Source of the DNA: Chersky-840 sp963764205
Lineage (GTDB): Bacteria > Actinomycetota > Acidimicrobiia > Acidimicrobiales > UBA8190
NCBI GenBank assembly: GCA_963764205.1
Contig: CAVXRN010000002.1
Location: forward strand, 1,612,001 to 1,676,000
DNA length: 64,000 nucleotides
Reading direction: 5' to 3'
Shown here: in pieces, positions 40,901-49,625 of the stretch
How positions within the stretch are numbered: position 1 is the stretch's first letter
How the letters are laid out: the number at the start of each line of letters is the position of its first letter
Notes under the pieces: model-generated
The model's database searches: none
What the model was told of the DNA's origin: nothing
The model's input: the letters and a program-made list of their open reading frames with translations, nothing else
Made by a program: the position numbers and the translations under genes

Positions 40901-41469
40901 TCGTCGTAGCTGATGACCAGGGCGGGGAGCTCGGCGCAGTGCACCATGGCGGCGCGGTTGAAGCCCGCCCAGCGGTCGAGGACCACGCCATCACCCAACC
41001 CCTGTAACGCGGGCGAGGTGAGGAGCTGGCCGGGATCCCGGTGGACCAGCACGACGGCGGTGTCGACGCCGAGGGTCTGGGCCCAGAACGACGCGAGGAA
41101 GCTGTTGCGGGGGTCCGACCACAGCCAAGGAGACGGCCCCGCCGACGATGCGGGAGTCTGGGACTGGTCGTAGAACCGACGTCTCGCTTCGACCGCGAAG
41201 TCGTCGAGCACTCGGGCCGCCTCGCGTGGTGCGATCTTCGGGACGTCGTCACCGGCCGCGGTGACCGTCGCCAGCATCTGGTCGTTGAGGCGCGCCAGGG
41301 GCTCGGGTGCGGCTTTGTCGCCGAGAGGCCGCAGGCCGAGGTGACACAGCACGGAGTGGACGAGCTCTGTCCCGCTCTCTTCCATTCCCACGACGAAGAC
41401 ACCGTCGGGGACGCTCGCGCCGGACACAGGGCGCCGCGCTCCGCTTGCGTCGGCGCGGCCCTCCTGCAC
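37966..41469 (-). CDS. Sulfotransferase-like/methyltransferase/GT2/GT2 fusion protein
   Basis: A 1167-residue multidomain protein without membrane segments. Residues about 20-260 look like a sulfotransferase (FVVGMEESGTELVHSVL as the PAPS loop, VLVHRDPGQLLTS, ALVISYDEMLAQP). At about 280-480 is a SAM methyltransferase (TVLDVGCATGMLVEALRDRG, SEVLEHIPPSL). At about 480-560 is a coiled coil. At about 628-860 is a first GT2 domain (MSVLMPVYNPPPG, CLDHDDVLADH, YSDEDKLDD) and at about 887-1130 a second GT2 domain (VSIIVPTRDG, LLNDDTEVI, FNDVDFCLRLRQAGW). It probably builds and decorates a surface glycan. The GTG start is supported by TACCCT 6 bp upstream; a longer ORF runs into the neighbour. Confidence 0.85.
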   Translation of the reverse strand: MQEGRADASGARRPVSGASVPDGVFVVGMEESGTELVHSVLCHLGLRPLGDKAAPEPLARLNDQMLATVTAAGDDVPKIAPREAARVLDDFAVEARRRFYDQSQTPASSAGPSPWLWSDPRNSFLASFWAQTLGVDTAVVLVHRDPGQLLTSPALQGLGDGVVLDRWAGFNRAAMVHCAELPALVISYDEMLAQPKAIVLELVEFMEECGVSIAGGTEDAVALIESLPPLRSSRRDTAPVLDEQYHVLARVLDRLDGRHAGPGDDGSDDAGALVDATSNFYDEDYYGESYDQSGVPYRRGEQLWVDVFAGVASAIVDALGPATVLDVGCATGMLVEALRDRGVDARGVDVSQWAIDQVPPDLRPFCKVGSITDELDGHYSLITCSEVLEHIPPSLAEESVANLCRHADAVLFSSTPDDFDEPTHLNVEPGGYWAQLFFRQGFVRDVDFDASFIADHAVLFRRRDLDAEGLIEDYERGLANVAANFGVRVQEAIAEHDRLAQRYNTLSVETELLHQELGEVEQRRAAETAAAFETVRRHEVSQRELAALVDVRDAELEAVRATKTFRYTTSLRKVYGALRRAPQPIEPAALPVHPADGTYALWIEQFDTRDQVTRDRIRDRVARLDHQPLMSVLMPVYNPPPGFLRAAIESVRSQLYTNWELCIADDCSPDPAVGEILAEYEASDSRIKVTRRETNGHISAASNTSLAMAEGEWVSCLDHDDVLADHALALAVLAAAQHPGAGVIYSDEDKLDDAGERQSPYFKPDYDPLLLIGQNYLSHLCLFRRDLVTEVGGYREGYEGSQDWDLTLRVCELLSTEQVVHIPHVLYHWRAHVGSTASVLSAKQYAVGAGRRAVMDHLVRTGRSGDLTPARIGRSGYNRVSWSCPDPGPLVSIIVPTRDGTLLARCIDSVLALTTYRNFEVVIVDNSSRTLPTLEFLRSNDDRVTVIRDEQPFNYSAVNNAAVRRTSGEVVCLLNDDTEVISENWLTEMVGHVLQPGVGAVGAKLYYEDGRIQHGGVVLGIHGVAAHSYRLFDRLSSGYFGRLQLAQHISAVTAACMVVRREAWDEVGGLDEQNLPIAFNDVDFCLRLRQAGWGVVWSPYAELYHYESISRGSDFVGPRAAEFAREVDFMEKRWTPQVLRNDPYYNPNLSLCAEDFSLAWPPRASYR

Positions 41470-41475
41470 CGACCC

Positions 41476-41481
41476 AGGGTA
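41476..41481 (-). promoter_or_regulatory. -10 hexamer, leaderless promoter of the fusion gene
   Basis: TACCCT on the minus strand, 6 bp before the GTG at 41469. Confidence 0.5.
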
Positions 41482-41584
41482 CCACGACCGCCGAAGCGCG
41501 AAGCCGCATGGCTCGTCCGGCGCGACCGGTCGACCGGGACCACGACTCGACCATCCGCACCACGATGCGACCCAACCTCGACAC

Positions 41585-44500
41585 TCAGCGTGCGAGCAAC
41601 ACCGTGGGCGTGCTCGCCCACCCGCTGGGGACCAGAAGACGAGGGGGTGAACGGTAGCCGTGCCATTGTTGACAGCTCCCGACTCGGACACCCAGATGCG
41701 TCGCCGCCGTCGGGAGGATGTTGAAGGTGATGGCGTGCGAGAGGTCGTGGACGTCGTCGGTCAATTCGACGGCCCCCGCAGGAAGCGGTCGACGAGCCGT
41801 GAGCTCGAGCCAGTGATACGAGGAGAGGTTGACCCCGGTGGGCACCCCGAGCGAGATGGCGCGCTGGGAGGTGATGCCCTCGACGTATCCGCGCGGGCCG
41901 ATCCCGAGAACTCGGTGGGACACGCCGTCGGAGGTACGGACCGACGTTGCGGTGCCCGGCGTCACGAGAGAGCGGGCGACACCGGGCACGATGGAGATCG
42001 GCGTGACGCTGTTGTCGTGGTTCAGAGCGTACAGCTGCACCGGTCCTCGGTAGGTGGGAAGCGACAGGGTGAACCCGCTCTCGAGCACCCCATCGCTGTT
42101 GAAATTCTGAGCGACGTCGGTCCGAGCGATCGAGGGCACAGCGGTTGCCACCACCTGACCGCGGTCGACGGCGACGATCTCCCGGGCCGGACGCAGAAGC
42201 GCGGCGTCGACGGCCCAGCCGGTGATCGTCGTCCACCCCTGCGCATCGGTAGAGGTGGGAATTCGAACCGCGGTCCCCGCCACGGGCTCTCCCGGCACCT
42301 GGAGGAAGTTGGGGATGTCGCCCCACGCACAGGTGGGGGCGTCGAAATAGAGATCGCTCGTCGATGAGGGGCCTTGCAGCGGTGGCAGTGGGTAGGCGCG
42401 GTCCATCAGATCCGACCGAAGCATGACGAGAGTGCCGTCGGCATCCACCAGGGGCGTGTAGTGGTCCAAGATGTACTGACTCACGTCGTAGTGCCGGATC
42501 ATGTTCCACACTTGGTCCCATACCGGCAATCCGTTGTCCTGGTCATTGAAGATCACGACGGTCGGCCGCGTGTGCGAGAGCTCAGAGACGAGCTGTCGCT
42601 GGGCAAACGCCGGGATCGCCAAGCTCACGTGGTAATACCGCGTCGCAGGCACTCGGCCCAGCAGGTAGAAGACGATCCCCGGGTCGTTGCTGAAGTCGAA
42701 CACCGACCCGTCGGTGCCGGCATAACGGTCGAACAGCGTCTTCAGGTCGTGCAATTTGGTGGTGTCGACGGCTCCCGGGAACGAATACCCGAGGCGCTGC
42801 ACCACCGGCTCGGTGGGAGCCACGGCCTCCACCTGCGCCGCACTGTGCGTCAGACTCGACAGTGGTAATGGAGCGATCACGACGACGACCACGAGGGCGG
42901 CCGTCGTGGCGAGGCGGAACGAACCGCCGACGCGGAGGGATCGCACCGTCGACCACGAGCGGGCCGCCAGTCGATCGCCCGATTCGAGCAATTCGATCAC
43001 CCAGATGAGCAGGAGCGGCACGGTCACGGTGAAGACCTCACCCACGTGCCCGATGTCGGCTCGACCCAGCGCCTTTCCGTAATAGAGCACCACCCATGTC
43101 GCGGCCGCCACCATGGTCCAGTCCCGGGTCGTCCACGTTCGGCGTCCTCGAAGCTTTGCCACGGCGCGCCACACCGTCAGCAAGAGCAGGATCACCGGAA
43201 GGAAGAACTCGATCGTCACCGCCGGTTGATGGAGCAGTGACCACTGCGTCGGGAGAGCCCCCTCCAGTGTGTGCCCGGGGCCAACGACGCGGTAGTAGTC
43301 GATGAAACCGGAAAGGGCTCCCATCACGGCGAGGTAGGAGAACCACACGACGGTGAGACCCAGGCCGAAGACGAAGCACCAGGCGGTCCGGAAGAAGCCG
43401 GGGAGAAGCGCTGTTTTGGGCGTGCGACCGAGCCATTCGAAGACGAACAACGTGACAAGGAGTCCGACGGCCAAGAGCCCGACCTCGGGAACGATGATGG
43501 ATTGGATGACCAGCACCACCATGAACGCAGCGCACCAGAGTCGGCTGCGGCGACGTACCAGGGCGTCGAAGAGCATGAGGAGCAACGGTGCAAAGGCGAA
43601 GCGGTCGGTGAGCTGACCGAGGAGCCCGAGGACCATCGCCACGGAGACACCGAACAGCAGGAGGCGGTTTCGGCGGGCGAAGTAGGCCGTGAAGTAATAG
43701 AGCATCACGATCGTTGTCGCCGACACGAACATCCGCGATCCTGCGTAGGAACCCCACCGACTGTTGGCGAAGACGACCATGCCGATGCCCGTGTCGAAGA
43801 CATCGGCAAGAAGGCCGTGGATGTAGAAGAGACTCTTCCAGGGGAAGAATCCGTGAAACGTCAATTGCGCGGCAGCGAGCCCCTGCCCGTCGTCGAAGCC
43901 GTTGAAGGTTCCGAACGCGCCGGGCAGCGACGAGACGAAGAGGAACAGGAGCATGGGCCCCACAACGAACGTCAGGACGGCGTTCTCGATCCGACCAGCG
44001 TCTGCTGCGGTTCGCACCCGTGACACCCGGCGCCAGAACCACAACCCGAGCAACGCGCTCACGACGACGACGAGCCACACCGGGAGCCAGGGGTAGTGGA
44101 CCACGCGGTGATCGGACTGCACCGTGACACTCGTCGCGCTGGACACGAAGAAGAGGAGGGGCACAACGCACAGCGCGGCGCCCGATCTCACGATCGTCGC
44201 CACACGGGCGTCGTCTTCGGTCGACCCGTCGGGGCCCGTCGACCTCGTTCGGGCGTGGAGTCGTGAGGCGAGCACCGAACCGCCCAGCACCACCACCAGG
44301 TATGCGATCCCCGCCGTCACCCCGGCCCTGGTCGGCACGCTCGCGCCCGCTGGTCGCGCCGCGGAGACCTCCACCGCGACGGTCGCAGCCGGCAAGACAA
44401 GGCGCGCCGTCGCCGCCAGATACCGAGCGACACTCGCCCGTGGCGGGGCGGTCGGGGACTCGGACCCAATGGCGCCGTCATCGGTTCGAACGGTCACAAC

Positions 44501-44896
44501 CGGTCGTATGGCCGTGGTCTCACGGGGCTTGCGGAGAGGCCCTCGCCATGCCAACACGTGGTACGAGACCAAGGCGAGCGCCGGAAACACCAACGCGATC
44601 AGGTAGAACCCGTCGAAGTAGCGGGTGATGTCGAAGTCCGCAAATATCGGGTAGCCCACGACATCTGTGGAGACCCTGAGGGATCCCGGCACGCGGTGCC
44701 ACACGGCATCGGTGACCAAGGCCGAGAGCGCGACTGCGAGCAAGAAACGGAGCGCCAGCACCAGGCGTGCGTTCGTCCCCGCGTCCCTGACACCCGAGGG
44801 TCGGGGGGGTGGAACTCGCTCGACGACGGTGGGTGTGATGGCGGTCGGCTCCACGTCCGTGCTCGGTTCGTCACAGCGGTGCGAACCGGTGGACAC
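41585..44896 (-). CDS. Large polytopic membrane protein with C-terminal extracytoplasmic domain
   Basis: About 1103 residues, not assigned to a named family. The first two thirds hold a dozen or more membrane segments (for example LVLALRFLLAVALSALVTDA, WLPVWLVVVVSALLGLWFW, GLLVTLFVFEWLG). The layout recalls GT-C glycosyltransferases, with an acidic loop motif near FNGFDDGQGLAAAQLTFHG. The last 330 residues are a soluble, beta-rich domain (GWTTITGWAVDAALL, GFTLSLPTYRGPVQLYALN). It probably adds sugars from polyprenyl donors outside the membrane. The start is uncertain: GTG 44896 lies 21 bp behind TACAGT; ATG 45067 would add an unconvincing leader. Confidence 0.7.
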   Translation of the reverse strand: MSTGSHRCDEPSTDVEPTAITPTVVERVPPPRPSGVRDAGTNARLVLALRFLLAVALSALVTDAVWHRVPGSLRVSTDVVGYPIFADFDITRYFDGFYLIALVFPALALVSYHVLAWRGPLRKPRETTAIRPVVTVRTDDGAIGSESPTAPPRASVARYLAATARLVLPAATVAVEVSAARPAGASVPTRAGVTAGIAYLVVVLGGSVLASRLHARTRSTGPDGSTEDDARVATIVRSGAALCVVPLLFFVSSATSVTVQSDHRVVHYPWLPVWLVVVVSALLGLWFWRRVSRVRTAADAGRIENAVLTFVVGPMLLFLFVSSLPGAFGTFNGFDDGQGLAAAQLTFHGFFPWKSLFYIHGLLADVFDTGIGMVVFANSRWGSYAGSRMFVSATTIVMLYYFTAYFARRNRLLLFGVSVAMVLGLLGQLTDRFAFAPLLLMLFDALVRRRSRLWCAAFMVVLVIQSIIVPEVGLLAVGLLVTLFVFEWLGRTPKTALLPGFFRTAWCFVFGLGLTVVWFSYLAVMGALSGFIDYYRVVGPGHTLEGALPTQWSLLHQPAVTIEFFLPVILLLLTVWRAVAKLRGRRTWTTRDWTMVAAATWVVLYYGKALGRADIGHVGEVFTVTVPLLLIWVIELLESGDRLAARSWSTVRSLRVGGSFRLATTAALVVVVVIAPLPLSSLTHSAAQVEAVAPTEPVVQRLGYSFPGAVDTTKLHDLKTLFDRYAGTDGSVFDFSNDPGIVFYLLGRVPATRYYHVSLAIPAFAQRQLVSELSHTRPTVVIFNDQDNGLPVWDQVWNMIRHYDVSQYILDHYTPLVDADGTLVMLRSDLMDRAYPLPPLQGPSSTSDLYFDAPTCAWGDIPNFLQVPGEPVAGTAVRIPTSTDAQGWTTITGWAVDAALLRPAREIVAVDRGQVVATAVPSIARTDVAQNFNSDGVLESGFTLSLPTYRGPVQLYALNHDNSVTPISIVPGVARSLVTPGTATSVRTSDGVSHRVLGIGPRGYVEGITSQRAISLGVPTGVNLSSYHWLELTARRPLPAGAVELTDDVHDLSHAITFNILPTAATHLGVRVGSCQQWHGYRSPPRLLVPSGWASTPTVLLAR

Positions 44897-44917
44897 CGTG
44901 TCGACGAGGACGCGCAA

Positions 44918-44923
44918 ACTGTA
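44918..44923 (-). promoter_or_regulatory. -10 hexamer upstream of the large membrane protein
   Basis: TACAGT on the minus strand, giving a predicted 5' leader of about 15 nt before GTG 44896. A matching TACAGT (45114-45119) faces the other way towards the methyltransferase gene at 45192. Confidence 0.35.
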
Positions 44924-45191
44924 CAAGTGGCAGGCCCGACTCAGGTCGATCTCCGGTCGCCGGGCCCCCCCGGTTCTCGTCGGGTTCGCGCCGGGGTGCG
45001 GCGCGACGCCCCGGGTGACCAACCGCAGGGAGCGGTCGGCACCCTCCTCCGACGGCCGAGGTCCCATCGGTCGGTTGCCGGCTGAGCGCCCGGGCCCTCG
45101 AGGCCAAGGCCGCTACAGTGACCTGGGCATTTCGTTGAACCGGCGTGCGGTTGCGGGCGCGGACGGGCCGCGACGACTCGGACCAGGGGCG

Positions 45192-45836
45192 ATGGACTAC
45201 AAGAGACTCTACGAATTTCGCTTTCGGGACCACGATCAGCTGGCGCGCGAGGCGGTATGGACGGCCATCACCGAGGACCTGTTCATCCGCCTGGGCAAGC
45301 CCGAGGTCGTCCTCGACCCTGCGTCGGGACGGGGGGAGTTCATCAGTGCCGTTCCGGCGCGCGAACGCTGGGCCATCGACCAGATGCCAGCGGTCCTCGA
45401 CCTGCAGGTCCAGGGGATCCACGCCATCGCCTCGGACATGTTCGACGTCGAGCTCCCGCCCGAGCACTTCGACGCCGTCTTGCTCTCCAACACCCTCGAG
45501 CACCTCATGACGTACGAGGACATCCAACGCTGCCTTCGGAAGATGCGCGCTGCGATCCGGCCCGGTGGGGTCATCGCCATCCTCGGGCCCAATTTCAAGT
45601 ATTGCGCCAAGGAATACTTCGACTGCGCCGACCACGTGCTCGCGCTGACGGACGTGTCGGTGCAGGAACACCTCTACGCGGCGGGATTCGACATCCGCTC
45701 GGTCCTCCCTCGGTACCTCCCGTACTCGTTCCGGGGCCGGCTCCCACCGTCGGCGTCGCTGACACGCCTGTACCTTCGAAATCCGTGGGCTTTCCGCTTC
45801 TTGGGCAAGCAGTTCCTCGTGATCGCCGCGCCCTGA
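45192..45836 (+). CDS. SAM-dependent methyltransferase (glycan locus)
   Basis: A 214-residue methyltransferase. Motif I is VVLDPASGRGEFISAVPARE (about residues 34-53), then FDAVLLSNTLEHLMTYEDIQ, IRPGGVIAILGPNFKYC and FDCADHVLALTDVSVQEHL. The PASGRG form resembles methyltransferases seen next to polysaccharide genes. It starts a plus-strand pair with the membrane protein at 45.9 kb. A TACAGT hexamer 72 bp upstream (45114-45119) may be its promoter. Confidence 0.8.
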   Translation: MDYKRLYEFRFRDHDQLAREAVWTAITEDLFIRLGKPEVVLDPASGRGEFISAVPARERWAIDQMPAVLDLQVQGIHAIASDMFDVELPPEHFDAVLLSNTLEHLMTYEDIQRCLRKMRAAIRPGGVIAILGPNFKYCAKEYFDCADHVLALTDVSVQEHLYAAGFDIRSVLPRYLPYSFRGRLPPSASLTRLYLRNPWAFRFLGKQFLVIAAP

Positions 45837-45862
45837 GGCGCCTGCGACCAAAGGAGTCCTCC

Positions 45863-47860
45863 TTGGACGCAGCGGATGCCGACGAAGGCAACGTGACCGC
45901 TCCTCCCGCGGTCGAGACCGTGCCCGCGCCGAGCCAAGGCGTGCCCCCTCGGGGCGCGGGCCGCCACACCCGGCGAGGCCGTGCCCGATGGAGAGTCCTG
46001 GCCACCTCGAACGTCTTCGTGGGTCTGGTCCTGGCGCTGCTCGCCTGGCCCCTGTCGAGCAAGAACCTGATCGTGGCCAACGGCGTCGGCCCCTCGTGGC
46101 GCGCCGCGGTCACCATGGCGACCCACTACGAATTCGCCTACGGGTCGCGCGCGGTGTTCACCTTCGGTCCGTTGGGGTTCCTCGTGTCGCCCGAGCTCTT
46201 CTACACGTCCAACGCGGTTCTCGCCTTCATCTTCACGTTGGCCTTCACGACCGCCATCTTCAGCGTCCTGGTGTGGTCACTTCGTCGAGTTCTGCCGTGG
46301 CCCGCGGCGGCCCTCGTCGCCTATGTCGTAGGCGGGACGTCGCTGCTGAGCGCCCGGTACTTCGGCACCACCGTGGCGGTGGAAGACCTGCTCGCACTGG
46401 TGCTCGTCGCGTGCGTGTTCGCCCTCAGCCGCGGCGAGGAGGATCCGGCTCCGGCGTGGCTCTGGGTGGTTCTCGGAGGTGCACTCGGCATCTTCTCCCT
46501 GGTGAAGGTCAGCCTCGGCATCGCCACCGGTGTCGCCCTCGTCATCACGGTGGTCTGTCTGCCGTCACAGCGCTTCAGGGCGGTCGGAAGGATCGCCGTC
46601 GGCGCCGTGCCACTGTTCTGCCTGGGTTGGTTCGGGACGGGCAACGGGCTCGGGAACCTGGTCGCCTTCGGCCGGACATCGCTCGACGTCATCGCCGGCT
46701 ACGGGCCGGCCATGGCCATCGAAGACCCCTCCCGTTCCTACGCGTACTGGTGGGCGGGGGTGGCCGTGGTGGTGATCGCGGTGTTCGCCCTGGCCCATGC
46801 ACGGGCACTGCCGTGGAGGCCCCGTATCGGGGTGGTCCTGGTCACGTCGGCGACGGTCTGGTTCCTGTTCAAAGAGGGCTTCGTCCGCCATGATCGCCAC
46901 GATCTCGTGTTCTTCGTCGCCGCTCCGCTGATCCTGGCCGCGTTCAGCCCGAAGTGGCGGTCTCGAGCCTGGTTGGCGGGGGCGATGCTGGGCCTCACCG
47001 TCGTGGCCATGAGCATCGGTGGGTCGGTCCCGGCCGTGACCAACGAGCCGGCGGCAGCCGTCCGCCATTTCTTCGGCGAAGCCAAGACCCTGGCCTCGGC
47101 CGACCGACGAGCCGCGGTCGTGGCGCGCTCTCGGGCGTCGCTCTCGGGATACCTGGCTCCGAGCCCGCAGATGGTGGACGCCATGCGAGGGAACTCCACC
47201 GACGTGAGTCCGTGGCAGCTGACCACGATCTGGGCCAACCCCGGGATCGTGTTCGACCCGCTTCCCGTGCTCCAGGACTACACCGCCTTCACACCGGCGC
47301 TCGATCAGCTCGACACGAACTTCCTGAGGTCGCGTGGCGCGCCCCGTTACATCCTGCGCCAGCCGGTGGCGATCGACACGAGGAATCCGGCCTTCGAACC
47401 CCCGGCCACCCAGGTGGCCATCGAGTGTCGCTACCGCGAGGTGGCCACCAGCCTGGTGTGGCAGCTCGTCGAACGTCAGCCCGATCGATGCGGACCGACG
47501 CGGCCACTTTCCACGGTCACCACCGGGCTCGGCCACTGGGTCACGGTCCCCAGCGCCCCCGCCGGTGACATGGTCGTGGGCAGCTTCGAGCTCTCCGCCG
47601 GTCTGGGGACCAAGCTCGAGTCTCTGCTCTTCAAACCGCCCATCGTCTCCATGACTGCCAACAACGGGCAGGCGAAATGGCGATTCGTGGCTGCCACCGG
47701 GCCCGACCTCCACGTGTTGCGAACACCGTCGACGCTCGGGTACTCGTCCGCCTTCGTCCCGACCGCGGTGCGCAACCTTCGGTTCTCGATCGCCGGAAAG
47801 GGCCCGAGCACGTCGGGCGTCACGATCAACTTCTACGCCATCCCGATGGCGAAGTCTTAG
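45863..47860 (+). CDS. Polytopic membrane protein, GT-C-like
   Basis: A 665-residue membrane protein with about ten hydrophobic segments between residues 50 and 400 (VFVGLVLALLAWPLSSKNLI, LAFIFTLAFTTAIFSVLVWSL, WLWVVLGGALGIFSLVKVSLG, WWAGVAVVVIAVFALAHA). A soluble C-terminal domain follows (about 420-665, ending INFYAIPMAKS). An early loop, HYEFAYGSRAVFTFGPLGFLV, resembles the acidic-loop region of some GT-C proteins. The architecture parallels the larger protein at 41.6 kb. The TTG start is supported by a strong AAGGAG 6 nt upstream. Confidence 0.75.
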   Translation: MDAADADEGNVTAPPAVETVPAPSQGVPPRGAGRHTRRGRARWRVLATSNVFVGLVLALLAWPLSSKNLIVANGVGPSWRAAVTMATHYEFAYGSRAVFTFGPLGFLVSPELFYTSNAVLAFIFTLAFTTAIFSVLVWSLRRVLPWPAAALVAYVVGGTSLLSARYFGTTVAVEDLLALVLVACVFALSRGEEDPAPAWLWVVLGGALGIFSLVKVSLGIATGVALVITVVCLPSQRFRAVGRIAVGAVPLFCLGWFGTGNGLGNLVAFGRTSLDVIAGYGPAMAIEDPSRSYAYWWAGVAVVVIAVFALAHARALPWRPRIGVVLVTSATVWFLFKEGFVRHDRHDLVFFVAAPLILAAFSPKWRSRAWLAGAMLGLTVVAMSIGGSVPAVTNEPAAAVRHFFGEAKTLASADRRAAVVARSRASLSGYLAPSPQMVDAMRGNSTDVSPWQLTTIWANPGIVFDPLPVLQDYTAFTPALDQLDTNFLRSRGAPRYILRQPVAIDTRNPAFEPPATQVAIECRYREVATSLVWQLVERQPDRCGPTRPLSTVTTGLGHWVTVPSAPAGDMVVGSFELSAGLGTKLESLLFKPPIVSMTANNGQAKWRFVAATGPDLHVLRTPSTLGYSSAFVPTAVRNLRFSIAGKGPSTSGVTINFYAIPMAKS

Positions 47861-48882
47861 ATCACGCCGTCGACGAGGGCCTTGTCGATCCAGGGGATGA
47901 CTTCGTCGAGCATCTGATCGAGCGACCAGCTCGTCTCGAAGCCGAGCACCTGCTTGGCCTTCTCCGTCGAGGGCACCCGCCGACTGACGTCGTGCTCGAA
48001 GGGCTCGTCCGAGACGTATCGGAACGGTGCCTCGTCGCCTCGGATCTTCCTCCAGATGACGTCGGCCAATTCGAGGACCGTGGTCGAGACGTCGGTGGAG
48101 AGGTTGAAGTCCTCGTTGCGCGCCGCGGGGTGCTCCATGGCGATGGCGATACCGCGGGCCAGATCCCCCCCGTAGGTGTAGTGCCGCGTCTGGGAGCCGT
48201 CACCCAGGATGTGGAGCGGATCCTGGCCCTTGAGCACCTTCTGCACGAGATCGGGCACGACGTGGCTCATCGCCAACTTGACGTTCCCCGACAAGACCTC
48301 GACGTCACCGAGCGCCCGGCCCTCGCCGATCCCGACGCAGTTGAACGGCCTGATGATCGTGAACGGCAATTTGTACTGGTCCCAGGCCGCCCGGGCGAAG
48401 TACTCGACGGCGAGCTTCTGGAACCCGTAGGACGACAAGGGGGGCGGGACGAGCCGCTCCTGGCCCTCGAAGGAGGGCCAGGAGTCGGTGGACTCGAAGA
48501 CCATCGACGAGGACAGGTAGGTGACCTTCTCGAGCCGGCCGCCGGCGTGGGCCTTGATCGCCGCGTCACAGGACGCCGCGATGATCCGCTCGTTGGTGGC
48601 CAACAGGTCGTAGGGGTAGCTGTGGAAGTACGAGATGCCGCCGATCATCGCCGCGCCGGCGATGAAGTGGTCACAGCCGGCGAGCAACTCGGCCAGGAGG
48701 TCAACGTCGCGTGCGTCGGCCTCCACGAAGCGATACCCCTCGTTGTCGTCGTAGGAACGCCGCACGGGACCGTATTTCGAGTAGTTGTCGACGCCGATCA
48801 CGGCGTGGCCGCGGTCGAGCAACTCCTTCACGACGTACCCGCCGATGAACCCAGCTGAACCTGTCACCAGAACGGTGCTCAT
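47857..48882 (-). CDS. NAD-dependent sugar epimerase/dehydratase
   Basis: A 341-residue extended SDR. The Rossmann motif is VLVTGSAGFIGGYVVKELLD, followed by VIGVDNYSKYGPV, catalytic Ser in YLSSSMVFESTDSW and the YxxxK site in SSYGFQKLAVEYFA. It resembles UDP-glucose 4-epimerase/nucleotide-sugar dehydratases. It is the last gene of a three-gene unit (dehydrogenase, GT2, epimerase) joined by ATGA overlaps, and its stop overlaps the convergent membrane-protein gene by 4 bp. It supplies an activated sugar for the locus; the exact sugar is unknown. Confidence 0.88.
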   Translation of the reverse strand: MSTVLVTGSAGFIGGYVVKELLDRGHAVIGVDNYSKYGPVRRSYDDNEGYRFVEADARDVDLLAELLAGCDHFIAGAAMIGGISYFHSYPYDLLATNERIIAASCDAAIKAHAGGRLEKVTYLSSSMVFESTDSWPSFEGQERLVPPPLSSYGFQKLAVEYFARAAWDQYKLPFTIIRPFNCVGIGEGRALGDVEVLSGNVKLAMSHVVPDLVQKVLKGQDPLHILGDGSQTRHYTYGGDLARGIAIAMEHPAARNEDFNLSTDVSTTVLELADVIWRKIRGDEAPFRYVSDEPFEHDVSRRVPSTEKAKQVLGFETSWSLDQMLDEVIPWIDKALVDGVI

Positions 48883-49625
48883 GACCCTCTTCCTCGGTTG
48901 GCGACCTCTCGTACCTGCTCGACCGGGATGCCGGGCCCGAAGGCGAACAACCACCAACGCACGTAGCGCGGCAACCATGAAACCAGTTTGAAGTTGGACA
49001 TGCCCTGGTCACGCTCCAACCAGATCGTCGGCAGCTCGGCCACCGGCAAGCGCGCCCGCCGCGCCTTGGCCACCAACTCGATCCCGATCTCGAACCCGGC
49101 GTCGGAGTCGATCCCGACTTTCCGGATGAAGTCCATGTCGTACGCCTTGAACGAGTTCGTGGCGTCGCGCGTCCCCACACGGGCGAGCAACGCCAACGTC
49201 GTCCCCGCCAGCCGTGACAGCGATCCCTTCAGGAAAGGCCCACCCACCTGCTGGCCGCCTCGCGAGTACCGAGAGGCGGCGGCCACGACGACGCCTCGTT
49301 CCACCAACCTCACCAGCTGGTCGATCTGGCGGGGGTCGTCCGAGCCGTCGGCCATCGTGACGACCACGACGTCGGCCAGTGACTGCCCGATCCCGTAGCG
49401 AATGGCCTGGGCCGGGCCCGGGCCCAGGGTGTTCACCAGGACCCGGACACGGGTGTCCTGCCGAGTGTATTTCTCGACATAGGGGACGGTGGTGTCGTCG
49501 GGGGCATCCACCACGACGAGGAGCTCACAAGGAAGTTCGACGGCTTCGAGCACCCGACCGAGGAACTCGTCGATGGCAGCCCCTTCGTTGTACGCAGGGA
49601 CCACGATCGAGACGCGAGGCTTCAT
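48879..49625 (-). CDS. GT2 family glycosyltransferase
   Basis: A 248-residue single-domain GT2 enzyme. Seen are VSIVVPAYNEGAAIDEFLGR, LLVVVDAPDDTTVPYVEKY, MADGSDDPRQIDQLV as the DxD region and GSLSRLAGTTLALLARVGTRD, similar to polyprenyl-phosphate sugar transferases. It is the middle gene of the three-gene nucleotide-sugar unit, with ATGA overlaps on both sides. Confidence 0.88.
   Translation of the reverse strand: MKPRVSIVVPAYNEGAAIDEFLGRVLEAVELPCELLVVVDAPDDTTVPYVEKYTRQDTRVRVLVNTLGPGPAQAIRYGIGQSLADVVVVTMADGSDDPRQIDQLVRLVERGVVVAAASRYSRGGQQVGGPFLKGSLSRLAGTTLALLARVGTRDATNSFKAYDMDFIRKVGIDSDAGFEIGIELVAKARRARLPVAELPTIWLERDQGMSNFKLVSWLPRYVRWWLFAFGPGIPVEQVREVANRGRGS

Noticed and set aside
39256..41007. 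A 583-codon plus-strand ORF
   Set aside because: It is a shadow of the four-domain glycan enzyme on the opposite strand.
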